Shown here in pieces: positions 38,460-51,553 of a stretch of DNA of 64,000 nt. Position numbers and translations under genes: made by a program. How positions within the stretch are numbered: the stretch's first letter is position 1; each line of letters opens with the position of its first letter. The notes below the pieces were generated by a model, which ran no database searches, was not told the DNA's origin, and saw only the letters and a program-made list of their open reading frames with translations. Origin of the DNA: Varroa destructor (taxonomy: Eukaryota > Arthropoda > Arachnida > Mesostigmata > Varroidae); the NCBI RefSeq assembly GCF_002443255.2, contig NW_019211455.1, positions 20,931,126 through 20,995,125 on the forward strand, given 5' to 3'.

Positions 38460-40520
38460 CTATACCGCGGCAATTAGTCCTGCAGCTTCTAGTTCCGATC
38501 TGGAAAATCTATCCTCTGTTCAACAAATAAAGCGCTCCCGACATCACAATTTATTGCCAGCCATAGGTGACACAAGTATGATCCCAAATTAAAGCAACTC
38601 TTGTCTTGCGAAGCAGTTGCAAGTGTTTCTAGTCTCGAACCAGTGAGCTCATCTTAGAAATGCCTTTCTTCGGAGTTGTTAAGACCATTACCTGAGCACT
38701 AGCAGCATATATAGAAACAGCGAAACAACGCATTGCACTTGAATAGATCTGACTGCAGCACAACACCGAACTTCCGGCTGCTCCATTATTTCAGATACGT
38801 CTATTTCCCCATTCGGCAACACCAATACTTCAAGTCCTTGGCAACATGTCTCTCAATGAACCATACGTAATCTATAGTAAGTTCTAAATAGGTACTGCAG
38901 GCATAATCTTTGTTAAAAGAACAAAACACGCGTAGGTTTTCATAGCAGTAGACTGTCGATAGGTTCTTGCAGAACAGAGGAATTATTTGGTGACATAAAA
39001 ATGAAAAATAAAATGGGTGAAAACACTATATTTGGCTGAATTCAATAGGCATGATTTGAGAGTCGAAGTATCTGAACAAGATAAGGTTTGTAAGTAGACA
39101 AAAACGTCTGTCCCGATTTGTAACAAGAAAAATCTATTGTAACACTTCCAAATTTGCGCGCTCGAGCTTACATTAAGTTGCTATGAAGTTAAAATAGTAA
39201 GTATAATCGCGTCCGTAGTGCTGGTGACGCCGAGTGCATGTAAGCCCGAAACGTCTTAATTAATAATGATAAGCCAGTTAATTCATGGGATTGGTATGGG
39301 TGCAACGTAAATAGTGATTTATTCAGTGAAATTTTAATTCGATTTCAACAAACTTTTACTAAAGGAAACTTTATAATGCTTTGTTGAGATTGCTCCCACT
39401 GCGCCCAGTTGGGAAGCGATGCGCTTGCTCTTTCAGGATCGGCGGCCAGTAGTAGCGCAACATTAACACACCACTTCAGCGTCCGTGGTCAACTATTTAT
39501 TCAGTGCGCGCGTCCCAAATGCAGCCCGCGGAACGCAAGCAGAATCATCATTATCAGCGATTACTTCTCCAATTGGCGGTTTCGTGTTTGAAACGCTAGG
39601 CATCACGACTATTGCAACGATGAAAATCCAACAACACCAGCTGGAACGACACCGAAACGAGGGGAACATGGAAGCTTGATAAAGCGATTTGCACTTCAAT
39701 AACTTCAAGCGCTTATACAACGAGGTCGTTCAACGACATGTCTGATCGGCCGCTTGATGGAGATGAACAATAGCTTTTGTTATAGGCACGAGGATAGCAT
39801 ATTTCAATTCAGCTCGATAGTGGTCAATGTCAATCTGTTTCTATTGCTTCTGTACACATAAATTTCGTGTTTTCAAGTATTGGACTTCGGTCATAGACTC
39901 TACTTGGTCATGGGTTTTATTCTATGAAATAACGCATGCAGCCGTTTGATAAGGGTTAGAAAAGTACAATATTAGTCCCATTGAGTTGGGTTAGTAACAA
40001 TTTTAATGTTTATTAACGATCACGTGGTGACTGATTTAAGATGTTGGCATTTAAAATTGCCTTTAGTACTTTTGAACTCAATCGTAGTGCTAGGCTCCTC
40101 AGGGGTGTGTACTACGCATATATTAATCATCTCTTAGATTTGTATGTGGGCTAAGAGGGTACTGAGCCTGCCGCCTGTAACGAAACGTATCTAGATTTTC
40201 GCTAGACAAATGTTGATTCAATGGGAACCCAGTCTTCCGTGCAGGGTCAACGGTAACTAACACTTAACTACAAATTTATATATGTATATAGTGAAGAATG
40301 TTAATATTTTTCCGTCCAGTTGTTTCCGCTTGAACTGAACTGTCTGATAGCTATTAATACGGATCGAGTCGCAAGTTCGATTTGTTATATTGCCAACGCT
40401 CTATTTTCTTTATCAGATTCGTACCTGCTGGCTTCCTTTTAACCTATGTTTGTCCACTGCTCATCGTAGCAATTGACAGCGCTGCCACTGATGGCAGGAT
40501 GTTCGTAACATAACATAAAT

Positions 40521-40528
40521 CTTTTATA
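40521..40528 (-). promoter_or_regulatory. Possible minus-strand TATA box with upstream GAGA tract
   Basis: TATAAAAG on the minus strand. On that strand, about 120 bases upstream lies a long GA repeat (40649-40701). About 39 bases downstream is an arthropod-like initiator, TCAGT, at 40491-40487. The spacing is longer than the usual 30 or so bases, and no gene start is tied to it. Confidence 0.15.
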
Positions 40529-40648
40529 TGAAGGGAAAGGTGACACCGTCAGAACGAACCGCCATTGCCAGCGCGGCTAACTGGCCCGGATCTTCCTCAG
40601 CGCTCAACAACAGCTCTCAAAAGGCCGTCAGATTAGCGGAAAAGCGAC

Positions 40649-40701
40649 TCTCCTCTCTCTCTCTCTCTCTCCCTCCCTCTCTCTCTCTCTCTCTCTCTCC
40701 C
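40649..40701. repeat. (TC)n / (GA)n microsatellite
   Basis: Nearly pure TC repeat, broken once by ccctccc. GA tracts like this often bind GAGA-type factors near arthropod promoters, but here that is only a possibility. Confidence 0.95.
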
Positions 40702-40728
40702 AACATCGTCAACTGTTTCTAGCGTGCT

Positions 40729-43700
40729 ACCGGGTAACCGTTACACGTACCATGAACAATGCGCCTACGACCAGAATTAGCTTTTGTGAATCAATCTAGG
40801 AGATTACAACATTGAAACAATACAAATTCATCCGTGTACAATTGATATGCACAAGTAATTATATTTTCTTTTTCGTTCATTCTCCTCCTCATTCTTGTAG
40901 TAGTGAACGCAATCATTAGGGCTACTGTCGGTCTAGGGTCTAAGTAGTCTAGGGATTATCTTAAGGAGATTTACACAAGTAGCTCAATTAGCTATAGCCA
41001 CTGACAATATTTAGCAGGCAACATATGAGGAAACGAACGACGTTTAACTTAACGTGAGCATTCGTGGAAATCAGTTGCGCGCAAGTAAGCACAGTGATGT
41101 CATAGATCACAGCCGTTGCTGAGGAAGATACCGACAGCCCACCAGACAGTCATAGGGAGACATTAGCCTTTATCGATATCCATTTGATAATTTACCGCCT
41201 GCTGGGCATAGATATAATGTGCAGTGAATCATAGGTTTCGAAAGAATTTGGGAAATTGTTGAAGGACCGGTCAAGTTCTTTAATTGGGGTGGGGCGCGTG
41301 TAACTTGGCAAGTAAACCATACTTGAATTTGAGAAAAGAAAGAATAATATATTATAATAATATGACTCATTAGAAGCGAACGGTCGATCACATATGATTA
41401 TTTGCCTTTTAATATGAATGATATATAAGATCTGTGTCATATTATACATACCGCATTTTAATCCTTGTTTACAGTTAGATAATCTGCAGTACATAGAACA
41501 CTGGCTCTGACAGACGTCGGAGATACAACTTTTTATTCATCTCAAGATCTGGCGAATAAGTATCAAACTTCTAAACTTCAAAATTCTAAGGATTTGCAAA
41601 CAATCGCACAACTGCCAAGACGCATCTCTGTTTCGACAAATGTTCTGCATCTTTGGCCGCCTGATGAAGACCGCATCGGGTGGCCTGCCAAACACGGTCG
41701 GTCAGTTACCGACAGCTAACGTCTTCACAAACAGTTCCTGTTCGAAGTACTTCATGGAGCATACCTAGTAATACTGACACCGTTCACTTATGTAGCCACA
41801 CGATCGCTAGTTATTTCAGTCTCAGGCACCGGAATGACAACCTTTAAATAAGAATGTTGCTTTCTTTTATGTTGCTAGGGTAAATCCTCTGTAACTATAG
41901 CACGCGGCCGTTATGGGAACATTATGAGGGTTTTGTCTAGCCACCTGGAATGTTGCTTTTGTTCTCCGCGTTTTCGGCCCAGCTTTCGTCTAAGTTCAGT
42001 CGGCTTGCTTGTTGGTTCGTTCGAAGCATGGGTTCCACCTTTACAGCGACCGAATACCTTCCTGTGGTATTTTCAGGTCACAAACAGTTTTGCCTTTGAG
42101 AAAGGACAGAAGGGACACGGCGCGGAAGCGACATCCAGCTTCTAGTTTAACTTGACATACTTCTTACTGCATATTTCCTCATCTAAGCGTATCCACAAAT
42201 CAACCAACTAGGGAGAAACGACAAGCAAGAAACATGCCAACCACGTGAATCTACGTATTTGGGTATAAGTTTGTAGCTCTTGGTAGTATCTATCATAGTT
42301 GATACTGTAATTATTTTTTCAAACTGTAATTGTCTGAGTTCGATAAGTATCACGCGAATGATAATCGTTCAACCAAATTTATTCAATTTATATAATGGTT
42401 TGTATACGTATATAGATTTACGTTTGATTTATATCTAAAAGTCTATGAATGGTCTAAACTCTACGTGCCATGATTTTTGCATTGAATTCGGGTGATAGTT
42501 TTGGCCTCCAGAAAAAAATTCAAAAAATAAAAAAGCAAAAAAGAGACGTTTCATATCGTCCCTTAATGATTCTGATACTTGTATCTATTAAATAGAACTA
42601 TTGTCGATTATCAACTATTGTCGAAAAGAAGAGGGAGTATCGCGGCAGAGTGTATTGAGGTATCCATGGCGACAAGATTTCAAAATCGACTTCGATTCTT
42701 TTTAATACACCACTCCTCCACATCGCCATTGCGTCAAGCACGGGTCGTATGAGAGAAGCCGCTATATTGAGTTCCTATAACAGCATTCGTGTTGATTATG
42801 TGAGTGTTTGCTTCTTGTCCTTTGTGTCAAAATCACTTGCAAGAGATCAGTTTTTGACAGTTTCAAATCGCTATTTTTTTAGGCGTAGGATCTTAATACT
42901 ACGGATCCTACTAATGTATTTGCTTCGTGTGAATGAGCTGAATATGTAGCTATATGGTTGTATTTATATACATATATATATATATACGCTCTATGAATAT
43001 ATATATATATATAGGTAACAAAGGGGGTTCTAATTCCAGACGACTCAAGTGAGCGCCAAATGTCATGTTTTAGCAGTAACCATCGGTTTGTCCTGATTTC
43101 GAATGCGAGTGCAGGCCATTTTGCCATTAGGTAGTTAAACGGTTGCCATATACCGATGGCCCTGCCTATTCGATGGCTTCCCAAGTTGTGTGAATTATTT
43201 TGTGCAAATGAGGCGCGTTCGATTGAGGAGGGTGTGACCGATCTCAAGAAGCGTTAACTAGAGGTGAGGTTTGGTCATTTGGTAATCTCTGGGGTCTGAT
43301 AATGATCTCTTGCACTGCAACCAGTCTGACGATGTGTTTCAAGCAGGGCTCTTTCTAAATGTATAGCGCGGAAGGAGCGAAAAAGTTTGTCTTGTCTGCG
43401 GCGCTCCTCCGCCCGAAATACAGTGGTAAGTATTTTGTAGCATTGGCCGTACTCTAATATTCGAGCTATGGCCCTTAAGCTTTACTTATCTAGCCTCTAC
43501 GGTTTTCACTATCACGAGCTACGTATTATTGTTATAATAATTTCCTCGTATGTAAATATATAATAGTTTGATTGTAGCATTTATTCATAACTCTAATTGG
43601 TGCGGAATAAGGTAATTGTGACGCATCTATCTAATTATTACTAATGTAACTTGTAACTTATGCAGCAACGCTCTAATTGTGGATTAATTCCTTAGATCCG

Positions 43701-46700
43701 TGACTGCATGTACACGGGCGCTGACTGGGACGTATTGTAAAATATCCTCGCTTAATGATCCGGCAGGCGTACCAATCCCATATCGAGATCCTGTCTCAAC
43801 TTTCAGCAAATCTTTTTAAGAACTTAAGTCGTATGGTGCATTCACACGTCTCACACATAGAAAGTGATTTATGTACATTCAGTTAGAATGACCATTGCGT
43901 ACCTAGAATTTCCCCAAAAGCCTATTCATATCTGAAGCTTAGGACGTACATCTGAAAATTTGAGCTCAAAAGAGCGCCCGAAATCATCACATCGCTTCAA
44001 GTTTTAATCATATAAGGATAAGATAGCGCTAATCTTACTTATTTTTCGCGTTTACGATATAATACCATCACATTTTAGCGCAGATTCTATTGGGTGCCTC
44101 AGCGTGAAGCTAGACACTGCAAGAGGCCCATATCAAAATGCAGCATCTAAAGAATGGTATCTCTTCGTTCTAGAAGAAAGTCATCTCCTTCGATCTAGAA
44201 ACTTTCGGAAGTACTCTTTTATTTCTCGTGGCAGCGCAGCATGACGAAAGGGCAGTGACAGTATTCTCTCATCTATCGAGCGTACGTTCTCGACGCACGT
44301 CGAGCATGGATGCTCGACAAAAAGAAGGGCAAAAAATTCAGTTGTGAGGGCAGCTTGTTTGCTACCCAGACTAGTCACCAATTATGATGGCAATTTAGGC
44401 GGGGGCAGTCCCCGTTACGATTTGCCTAACTAGATCTAGCCAACGACGTGCCTTGTTGGCATCGCTAACGCTTTTAGCCCGCAACGATAACTAAAGAGTC
44501 CGGCGGCAACTGATCTTAATCAACTAAACTGCTAGTCTGAATTCATTCAGGGAAAGTTCGTATATATTACCCGAACAATTAACTTGTCAACGCCTTATAA
44601 CGCCTAGGGCGTTGGCCTTTGCCTATCCTAGTCTTGGTATGCAAGGTGATTCTACATTAGACTCTACTGAATAAAATTAGGCCCAACAGAAAACAAACTT
44701 GTGCAAGCAGAAAGGCCGAAGGTCCCATAGCGTTCTAATAGCTATTTTGCAAATTTTTAGGCATCTATTCATTATGCGAAGATCAATGTAATGTAACGAG
44801 ACTGTAATATAGCATAAAGAGTGCGGGAAGGCGAAGTGAGCCTTGATGAAGTTCTGCCGGCTCCACTAGTGTAACTTAACAATAGAATGTCAATCAGTGC
44901 CTAGACAAAAGCTTGACGCGACAGATGCCGTAACCAACTCGCCGTATACGTGAATAGCTCAATCTGTTCATTACTATTATTTGTATAAACATTTGACGAG
45001 TTAGAATGAGTTTCTCTCTGAAGATGATTTGAAAAAGAAACAAAAAGACGTTAATGCCCTCACAGATATCGACTTAATCAGACTCTAACCGAACGCATTG
45101 GTTTTACAGTGACAATAGACTCTATAAAATAACCACTGTATCGTGGGCGTCCCATCATGGTATCATTTCCATAGCCATCCTGTATGATAAGTGTTTGCTT
45201 TCTCCTCTTAAAGGTGCCTGTTCTGTAATTCTACGTACCATTGATATATACGATTAGAGATATTATAACCGCTAGCAACACCACAGATCGACGCTCGTTT
45301 CCATTTGTTGCCATATTCTGCAGTCGTTTTCGTTCGGTTCCAGCAGTCAGCGGCGTCCAGCTAAACAAATGTCTTAAGAGAGCTCCATTCTTGTTTCATC
45401 AAACAATTGTCATTTCAAGTTTTCCTCTATTTATACTTCTACGTGCGCGCGGGCTACAAATCAAGCATGAGAATTTTAGAAAATACGACGTTTTGATACT
45501 GGTTTTGCCTTAGGTGTATTACGTACAGCTGCGAGCATTGCCGTTGACCTTTTTGATAAAAATAATGGCTTACGGCATACGATAGACCAAGCGGGCATTA
45601 TAGTCCGTCTTTATTTCCCTGGGAGTCGCAACAGGATTCCGCGATAATACTTGGGTTGTCATTGGCCGCCGAATCGAAGTGAAAAAAATAGCATCACATG
45701 AATCATTGTCATCATTTTCGCTCATTTTTTTGTTTATTGACCCGTTCCGTTGGCAATTGTCATTCCGCAGAGTGATGCAGAGTTGATTTTTTTTCCTTAC
45801 TTTACCATATACTGCATGATCTTACGATATATTAAACACCTACTATGAGCAGTTGGAAAGAATTAGTAATACAGATTTTGTCATTTCGCGTCGGAATGTA
45901 TTTCCGCGGCCTTCAGTTTCTGCCAAGATATCAATCACCAGCGTTAACCCTATTAGTCTTCCTTTTTTTCTGCAAAGAAAAAATATGCCTTGTATAGTGG
46001 GTTTCATGGCTGAGATATTGATGTGTGTGTGATAATGGGAAAAGAAAGACAAGGACTCTAATCATATGAGTTTTTTTTCGTCCTGAGCTTCGTTTTTACG
46101 ATAATGGCTTGTAACATTTGCGTACGTTCCGATGGCAGCCTTACTCTTCTCACAATTTTTTCAGTGGTTCACTTATTGTGCTACACAATGCGGGACTTCC
46201 AGCTAGGATAATATCCTTGTTGATATAGATGCTGTTTCAACATCTAGCCTACTTTCTCTTAACCATAATTGAAACGCGTTTTCTTGTAGACTATTTTATT
46301 GGGTTCTAATTTATCCTCTCCAAATAAAGATCTCCAAATAAGAAGATCAGAGAAGATCTTCAGAAGAATCACACTATTTCGTATGAGATAAGCAGCAATG
46401 CGTTTTTTTGTTCTTAATGGGGATCTTCCATACTTGTTAGTAGATCATGTGTATCCGGTTGTTGTCATAGTGTCGTAAGGATTTATAAGCTTCGATAAAC
46501 CTCAGGGCGATATAACTTGGAGGCCATAACAATCATATATGAAAAATATTATGTTGGTGTGTGTGTGAAATGATTGCAGTCTCCTCAAGTCGAAACGCAA
46601 CGCTAGTGGAAAATTTTGCTATAATAGCAAGTGCATTGTGGACCTATTATTAAACAGATGGTTGATTCGTCCTGAGCTACCTTTTGTGGGGTGACTGCCT

Positions 46701-47478
46701 CAACGCCTATTTTTTCGTGCGCCAACGTGACACAAACTCGAACAAACATTGATTAAGTAAAAAGAATATTATTAAACATCGCTGAAGTAAAAAGAATACA
46801 ATTTGAAAATTAAAAAAGAAGTAGAGAAGATTTACGTTAACGAGAACTGATCTCTGAATAGGGTACTTAGACACAGCTAGAAACTGTTGCAAAATTGTTG
46901 GGCTCACACATATGTTTACAATCAATGCTTACATTGTGGATTTCTGTAAATGTTTATTAAAGAACATGCTTTAAAAAATTTGGTTCATCATCAGTGCTAC
47001 GTATTATGAAAAAGAAAAACTTCGCTTCGTTGATCTCAAATACTTTGTAAATGAATGAGAGCATCCGCGAGCTACTTAAGGTATAAGATACTGAACGTAG
47101 ATTTAAGATCCTCAGATGATCAGCCGATATCCTCCAACAGTGCAACTTCGACCGAACGTTTCCAAGTTTATCAATGGTTTAGATAGAACAAGAGCTATCG
47201 TATACAAATTCATTTCATTGACCTTGTCCCCAGCGGAGACACGCTTGTCCATGTGGACAACTCGATATCTAGAGAGACTCATTTATCATAGGAGATGCAT
47301 CTACAGCTTTACGTTTTCCATGTGTCAACAGGACTTTATTTCGGAGGTTTTCTGTTGACTCTTCTCAAAGAACAGCAGAATACAATAAATGCTATTTTGC
47401 TATACTAGGACAACCTGCCGTTAGAGACAACGATACAATAGTGGGTTATCTACCCCAATTAGGATCGCGTCCCGCCTT
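40729..47478. other. AT-rich stretch without a supported gene
   Basis: Holds TA repeats at 42965-42986 and 42997-43013 and short direct repeats near 42598-42625 and 46317-46345. A 60-codon minus frame at 44181-44361 follows a possible acceptor (tctgggtag). It ends in LPREIKEYFRKFLDRRR, faintly like the end of a SOCS box; too weak to call. A 56-codon minus ATG frame near 47113-47283 is also at chance length. Confidence 0.45.
42965..43013. repeat. Two neighbouring (TA)n runs
   Basis: Two TA runs (42965-42986 and 42997-43013) separated by cgctctatga. They can pair with each other as a weak hairpin. Confidence 0.85.
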
Positions 47479-47784
47479 CTATTGATGGCCGTACGCGACG
47501 ATGCTCGGCAGCACGTCATTGAGTACAATCACTGGGGTCCGAAAAAAATCGAGAAATCCAACGTTGTCATTTGTAACATCGATAGATGGCTGAGTGATAA
47601 TAATCAGTTCTTTAGACAAGTCCGGGTTGCAACCGATTATCGTTTGGTCGTATCGGACGGCGACGATCTTCAATGAAATATCGGAAAGCTTTGGGTATTC
47701 ACTCATTTGAGTGGCACATTTCGCAAAAGTGCTTGGTTCTCGGAAGAGCCGAATGAGAGCATGATACTTCGTCGGACGTAGCAG
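47479..47784 (-). CDS. Candidate exon or small gene end, product not recognised
   Basis: 101 codons and a TAG, open from a possible acceptor (gtacgccactag) onward. It reads LLRPTKYHALIRLFREPSTF, then MSEYPKLSDISLKIVAV, then KELIIITQPSIDV. An internal ATG at 47706 sits in a favourable context (actcaaATGAGT), so a 75-codon small protein is another reading. Its phase would fit directly after the candidate exon at 48394-48598. I recognise no family. The plus strand is open over part of the same bases. Confidence 0.25.
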   Translation of the reverse strand: MLRPTKYHALIRLFREPSTFAKCATQMSEYPKLSDISLKIVAVRYDQTIIGCNPDLSKELIIITQPSIDVTNDNVGFLDFFRTPVIVLNDVLPSIVAYGHQ

Positions 47785-48393
47785 CTAGTGGCGTACTAAT
47801 GAGGTCATCTTATAAAATAATTAATGAACGCTTCACAATCGGCATCTTGATTTGGCAAGAAAACTCCTTATAAAAGAACTTGGACAGGTAGATGGTTTTG
47901 ATATCTAATGACAGAACGACAATTAGCAAAAACAGCTGCTTCACATAGTTTCCAACTGCCAGTCCAGCTTTCAGATGAAGATCAACACTTAAGAAAGAAG
48001 CTATCGTTGAGTTGATAGCTTTGCTCGAGTACGTAATTGTCTACTCGTGCTATACTGACTGTCGTTGGTACATGTAAACATACCACTTCAACACGACGAC
48101 AACTCATTTAACGTATCAATATGTAGTACGTCCACCCCTACAGGACATCGAGCTTCCGCAAGAAGAAGCCTACTAGAGGAGCAATTCGTTCGCTGCATAG
48201 TCACCTTGAAAGTGAAACAAACTATGCAGCACCTTTATGTTCACGTACAGCATATGAGCATGCGTATGTATTATATATAGACAAGCAAACATAACACACG
48301 TACTTACGTCGCTTATTAAATATAGCTCAGGCTAAGTCGACCGCGTACGCGTTGAGACGCCTTCAAGGAACGGCCGTGCATAGACGGGCTTAC

Positions 48394-48598
48394 AAACTCG
48401 TTTTGTGTCTGAGAATGTGGTGTTGACAGGAGAGAAAGACCCTCTCGAGGCCGAGTCGCTTCTGTCAGTGATGCAAGCGGACCAGACATGTCAGTCACGG
48501 AAGTAGCTGCTGCAGCAGCAGCAGCAGCAGCGAAAGGTGCGTAAACAAGGTTGGGGCCTACGAGAAACGGCTTGACCTTCGGAGCCCCACTACTGCCG
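48394..48598 (-). CDS. Candidate coding exon with poly-alanine tract
   Basis: 1 base + 68 codons. The acceptor is acatctttcgtag and the donor is strong, GAGTTT|GTAAGC. The peptide contains KVKPFLVGPNLVYAPF, then nine alanines coded by GCT/GCA, then TSVTDMSGPLASLTEATRP. GC is higher than around it. Poly-alanine tracts next to Pro/Ser-rich sequence are common in transcription regulators, but no DNA-binding domain is visible. The donor is phase 0, compatible with 47784 as the next exon. Confidence 0.35.
48505..48531. repeat. (AGC)n trinucleotide repeat
   Basis: Nine units of AGC with two TGC interruptions on the plus strand. On the minus strand it reads as the alanine codons GCT/GCA of the candidate exon at 48394-48598. 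Confidence 0.93.
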
Positions 48599-49323
48599 CT
48601 ACGAAAGATGTAAATTTATTACACGATAGTAGCACGAGTGAAAGTGTTTATGAAATTGATGCATCTTCACCTCACATATGTGGCCGCGAATTCATCCTAA
48701 AACAGGTCAACCATTCAGATGAAGTGAAGTTGTCACATATGGACAAACCATAAATATTGCATATTTAGCAATTGATGATTATGGAAATCCTAATGTCATA
48801 TATAATAGCCATCCTTACATACGTATATAAATATATTCTATTGAAAAGGAGGATCTCTTGAGTTATTATCTGATATAATATAATCACGCAAAGAAGTATT
48901 ATATATGAGTGGCTTAGATACAACATGGCATGGTGAGTGCTCGCCTATTATTATTAAAGTCATGTTGGGGATGTTATATCGGGACGACGTAGTAAGCGAA
49001 CATTCGAGTCGTTTTGTATAGATGGAAAAATAGCTCGGGACAAGCACCATCGATTCAACATTATACTGGCTAGTAGCTGATCATTTATCCGTAGGCGTTT
49101 GATCGGGAAACTTTTTATGTACGACAAGTAAAACGCTCAACATGTCGAAAATAATATAGACTACATGATGATATAGACACACTGGGCACAATATCTGTTT
49201 AAACGTCAATCATTTATATGCGTTCTATACGAACGCCTAGTTCAGACTACCGTTGCAAAAGTTATCGCGTTAAAATCATATTCTTCCCTTTCACAGACCT
49301 ACCCGGCACAAATTCCTTCATTA

Positions 49324-49324
49324 A

Positions 49325-49357
<33 letters not shown>

Positions 49358-49358
49358 G
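49324..49358. repeat. (TA)n microsatellite
   Basis: About 14 uninterrupted TA units after an imperfect start. Confidence 0.93.
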
Positions 49359-49849
49359 ATTATGTGAGAATTGAGACAAATGTAGACATACATTTTCCCT
49401 CTCGAGCAGTAAGGGGTTCGTATGCTCAAAAGGGAAAATGCTTGTGTCTGGGTGGGACTACCAACGCCTAGAACAATAACAAACCATTTCATTACTTTGA
49501 GCTGCACGCTACGCAAAACTCATGTTGTATGCAGCCAGCGTCATGCAAGGCGGTTGTAGGTATCAAACAAAGCAAAAACATTTCTTTAAGCACTAACTAG
49601 GTTTTTTCATTAAAATTACAGAAAGAACAAAGTGCTACCCCAAAAGGAGAACAAACTTGTTACCACCACCACGTAAGCTACTCATAATGCTACATTTATT
49701 TATTGAAGAATAATGAACAGTGGGAGAACATGGTTCCATATGTAGATTGTAGTGTTAGTGGCTTCATAGCAACTGTCCAGTGATTTCTGAATGTTTCTTT
49801 TGTTGGGGATTAACAGCAATCTATCATATTATCAAGTCGCCGGGCCGCT

Positions 49850-51553
49850 ACCTCAAATGTATAACTCCAATACGGCAGCATGACAGTAACCCATAAAGCT
49901 GACACCAAAATTTTGTGCGGGTTTTACACGAACAACGCAGGGGACCTTAGCAGAGCTGCGGCGTTGCCGGCAGCGATACTCGACTCTGCTCAGAATCGTC
50001 GACCCTCTCCCGCCGAAGGTGGCAGAGGTAACAGCAGCGGCAGCGGCGGTCACTGAGACAGCTATAACGACAGCTGCAGCGCAAACTTGGAGCCTTCCTC
50101 CGCACACCAGCGGCCAGTTGCCCTCCTCCTACGACAGTCGCTGACGATGAGTCTGCCAACCTGTGGCAGTCTTGTGGATGTAAGAATCCTCACGGAGTTG
50201 GGGCCTCTCACCTCTGGCAATTGTCCTCTTTGACGTTGCTGCGGCACATCAGGTTAAGGAAAGTCCCGTAGGGATAAACAGGGGTTAGCGTAAGGGGTAA
50301 AGATCCGACCCTCCCTTTTACAGGGCCCTCTCTCATAGCGCCAACGGCGGCGGTGGGCAGAACTGCTCACTGCTCTTGATGGCGCTCAGCTTGCGAGCAA
50401 CGAGTGCGCCCTTGAAAAGGATAACACACGCCCGGACACTTGGGGCACCGTCGGCCCAGTAGGGACCATAGGCCTACAGCTGTAGGACAGGAGCACCGGC
50501 AACCAGACGAGTTTAGCAGAAAAGTAAACTAACGAAAGAGTCGAGTGAGAGAGAGGTGCAGGTTGCCGAAAACCGAGCTGCAGGTCTTGTGGAGCTGGCA
50601 AGTCGGACGAAGTAGGACGATTCACAAACCAGCACGATCTGCTGGAGTTTGCGAGAAAGCCCGATCAAGCTTGGAAGCAACTAGTTTCTCATTGGACGCA
50701 ACTCACTGGACTAAGCGCAAAGAGTTAGTTATATGCAAGAGTGAATTGTACAAGGCAACGACAGACCTGCGTCGATGGCCCTATAACGGCAGGACCTTCT
50801 GCTATTGTTGCTAGCAGTCTTGTCGTAGTAATTAGGCCAGCCGATAATATCAAAAATTCACTAATTGGCTCTCGAGAACAGAGAAGAAACTTTACATCGT
50901 TATTTCTGGTCGTACCGAAATCGAGTGGGTATGGTAGTAGTTGATGTCACAGAGATGCAACGAGTCACGAGGAATTGTGCTGCAGAAGGGAAAAGTACGA
51001 GAAAAGGTATAAAGAAATAACGAGAAAGAAAGAATGAGAAAAGGAAATAACCTCAATAAGAATTGGATTGAAATAGCGGTGTGTGCGTTGAGCGCGTGTG
51101 TCGACTGCCAGAAGGCCTGTAGTGTTACTTATTGAAGAAAGCCGAAACAATACAAAATCAGCTTCCGGACTCCAAGGAACGCAAACGGAAAGAGAGACGG
51201 TGCAACGTTTCTCACTGATGAAAATCTCACTTGGGTGTACGCTCGGAGACAACTGTTGTTCTGAAAAGGGTCGTACTAGCCAAAATATCATACAAGCCAT
51301 CAGAAGAAGCGTGTCGCATATATGGGACACGAGAAAAAAAGTGTTTGCGCCGAGTGCCGCTTTTTGACTACTTTGTCATCAAGGATTGCAGTGGCCGTGT
51401 GAGCGGCGACGTTGTGGACGGCCGCAGTCGGTTAGTTCAAATTAGTGCGTGAGCGGATCGGGAACTATACAGAGAAACGAAAAGAAAACAGTCGGAAGGA
51501 CACAGCTTATCAGAGGACTTGTACTAGTTAAGATTGACTTCTGTCTAGCGAAG
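49850..51553 (+). other. GC-rich then purine-rich block: possible promoter and 5' untranslated exon
   Basis: The first 500 bases are the most GC-rich part of the window and are open in several frames on both strands, with Ala/Gly/Arg-rich translations and no domain. They are followed by purine-rich DNA (50990-51060) and another GC-richer part (51390-51470). The block ends at a strong plus-strand donor, CGAAG|GTGAGC, after 51553. This layout fits a promoter and non-coding first exon of a plus-strand gene lying further right. No coding exon of such a gene was recognised, so this is inference only. Confidence 0.25.

Noticed and set aside
44181..44361. Minus-strand frame ending like a SOCS box
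   Set aside because: Only a short LP..IK.Y-like pattern is seen. The rest of the box and an upstream SH2 or ankyrin domain are absent.
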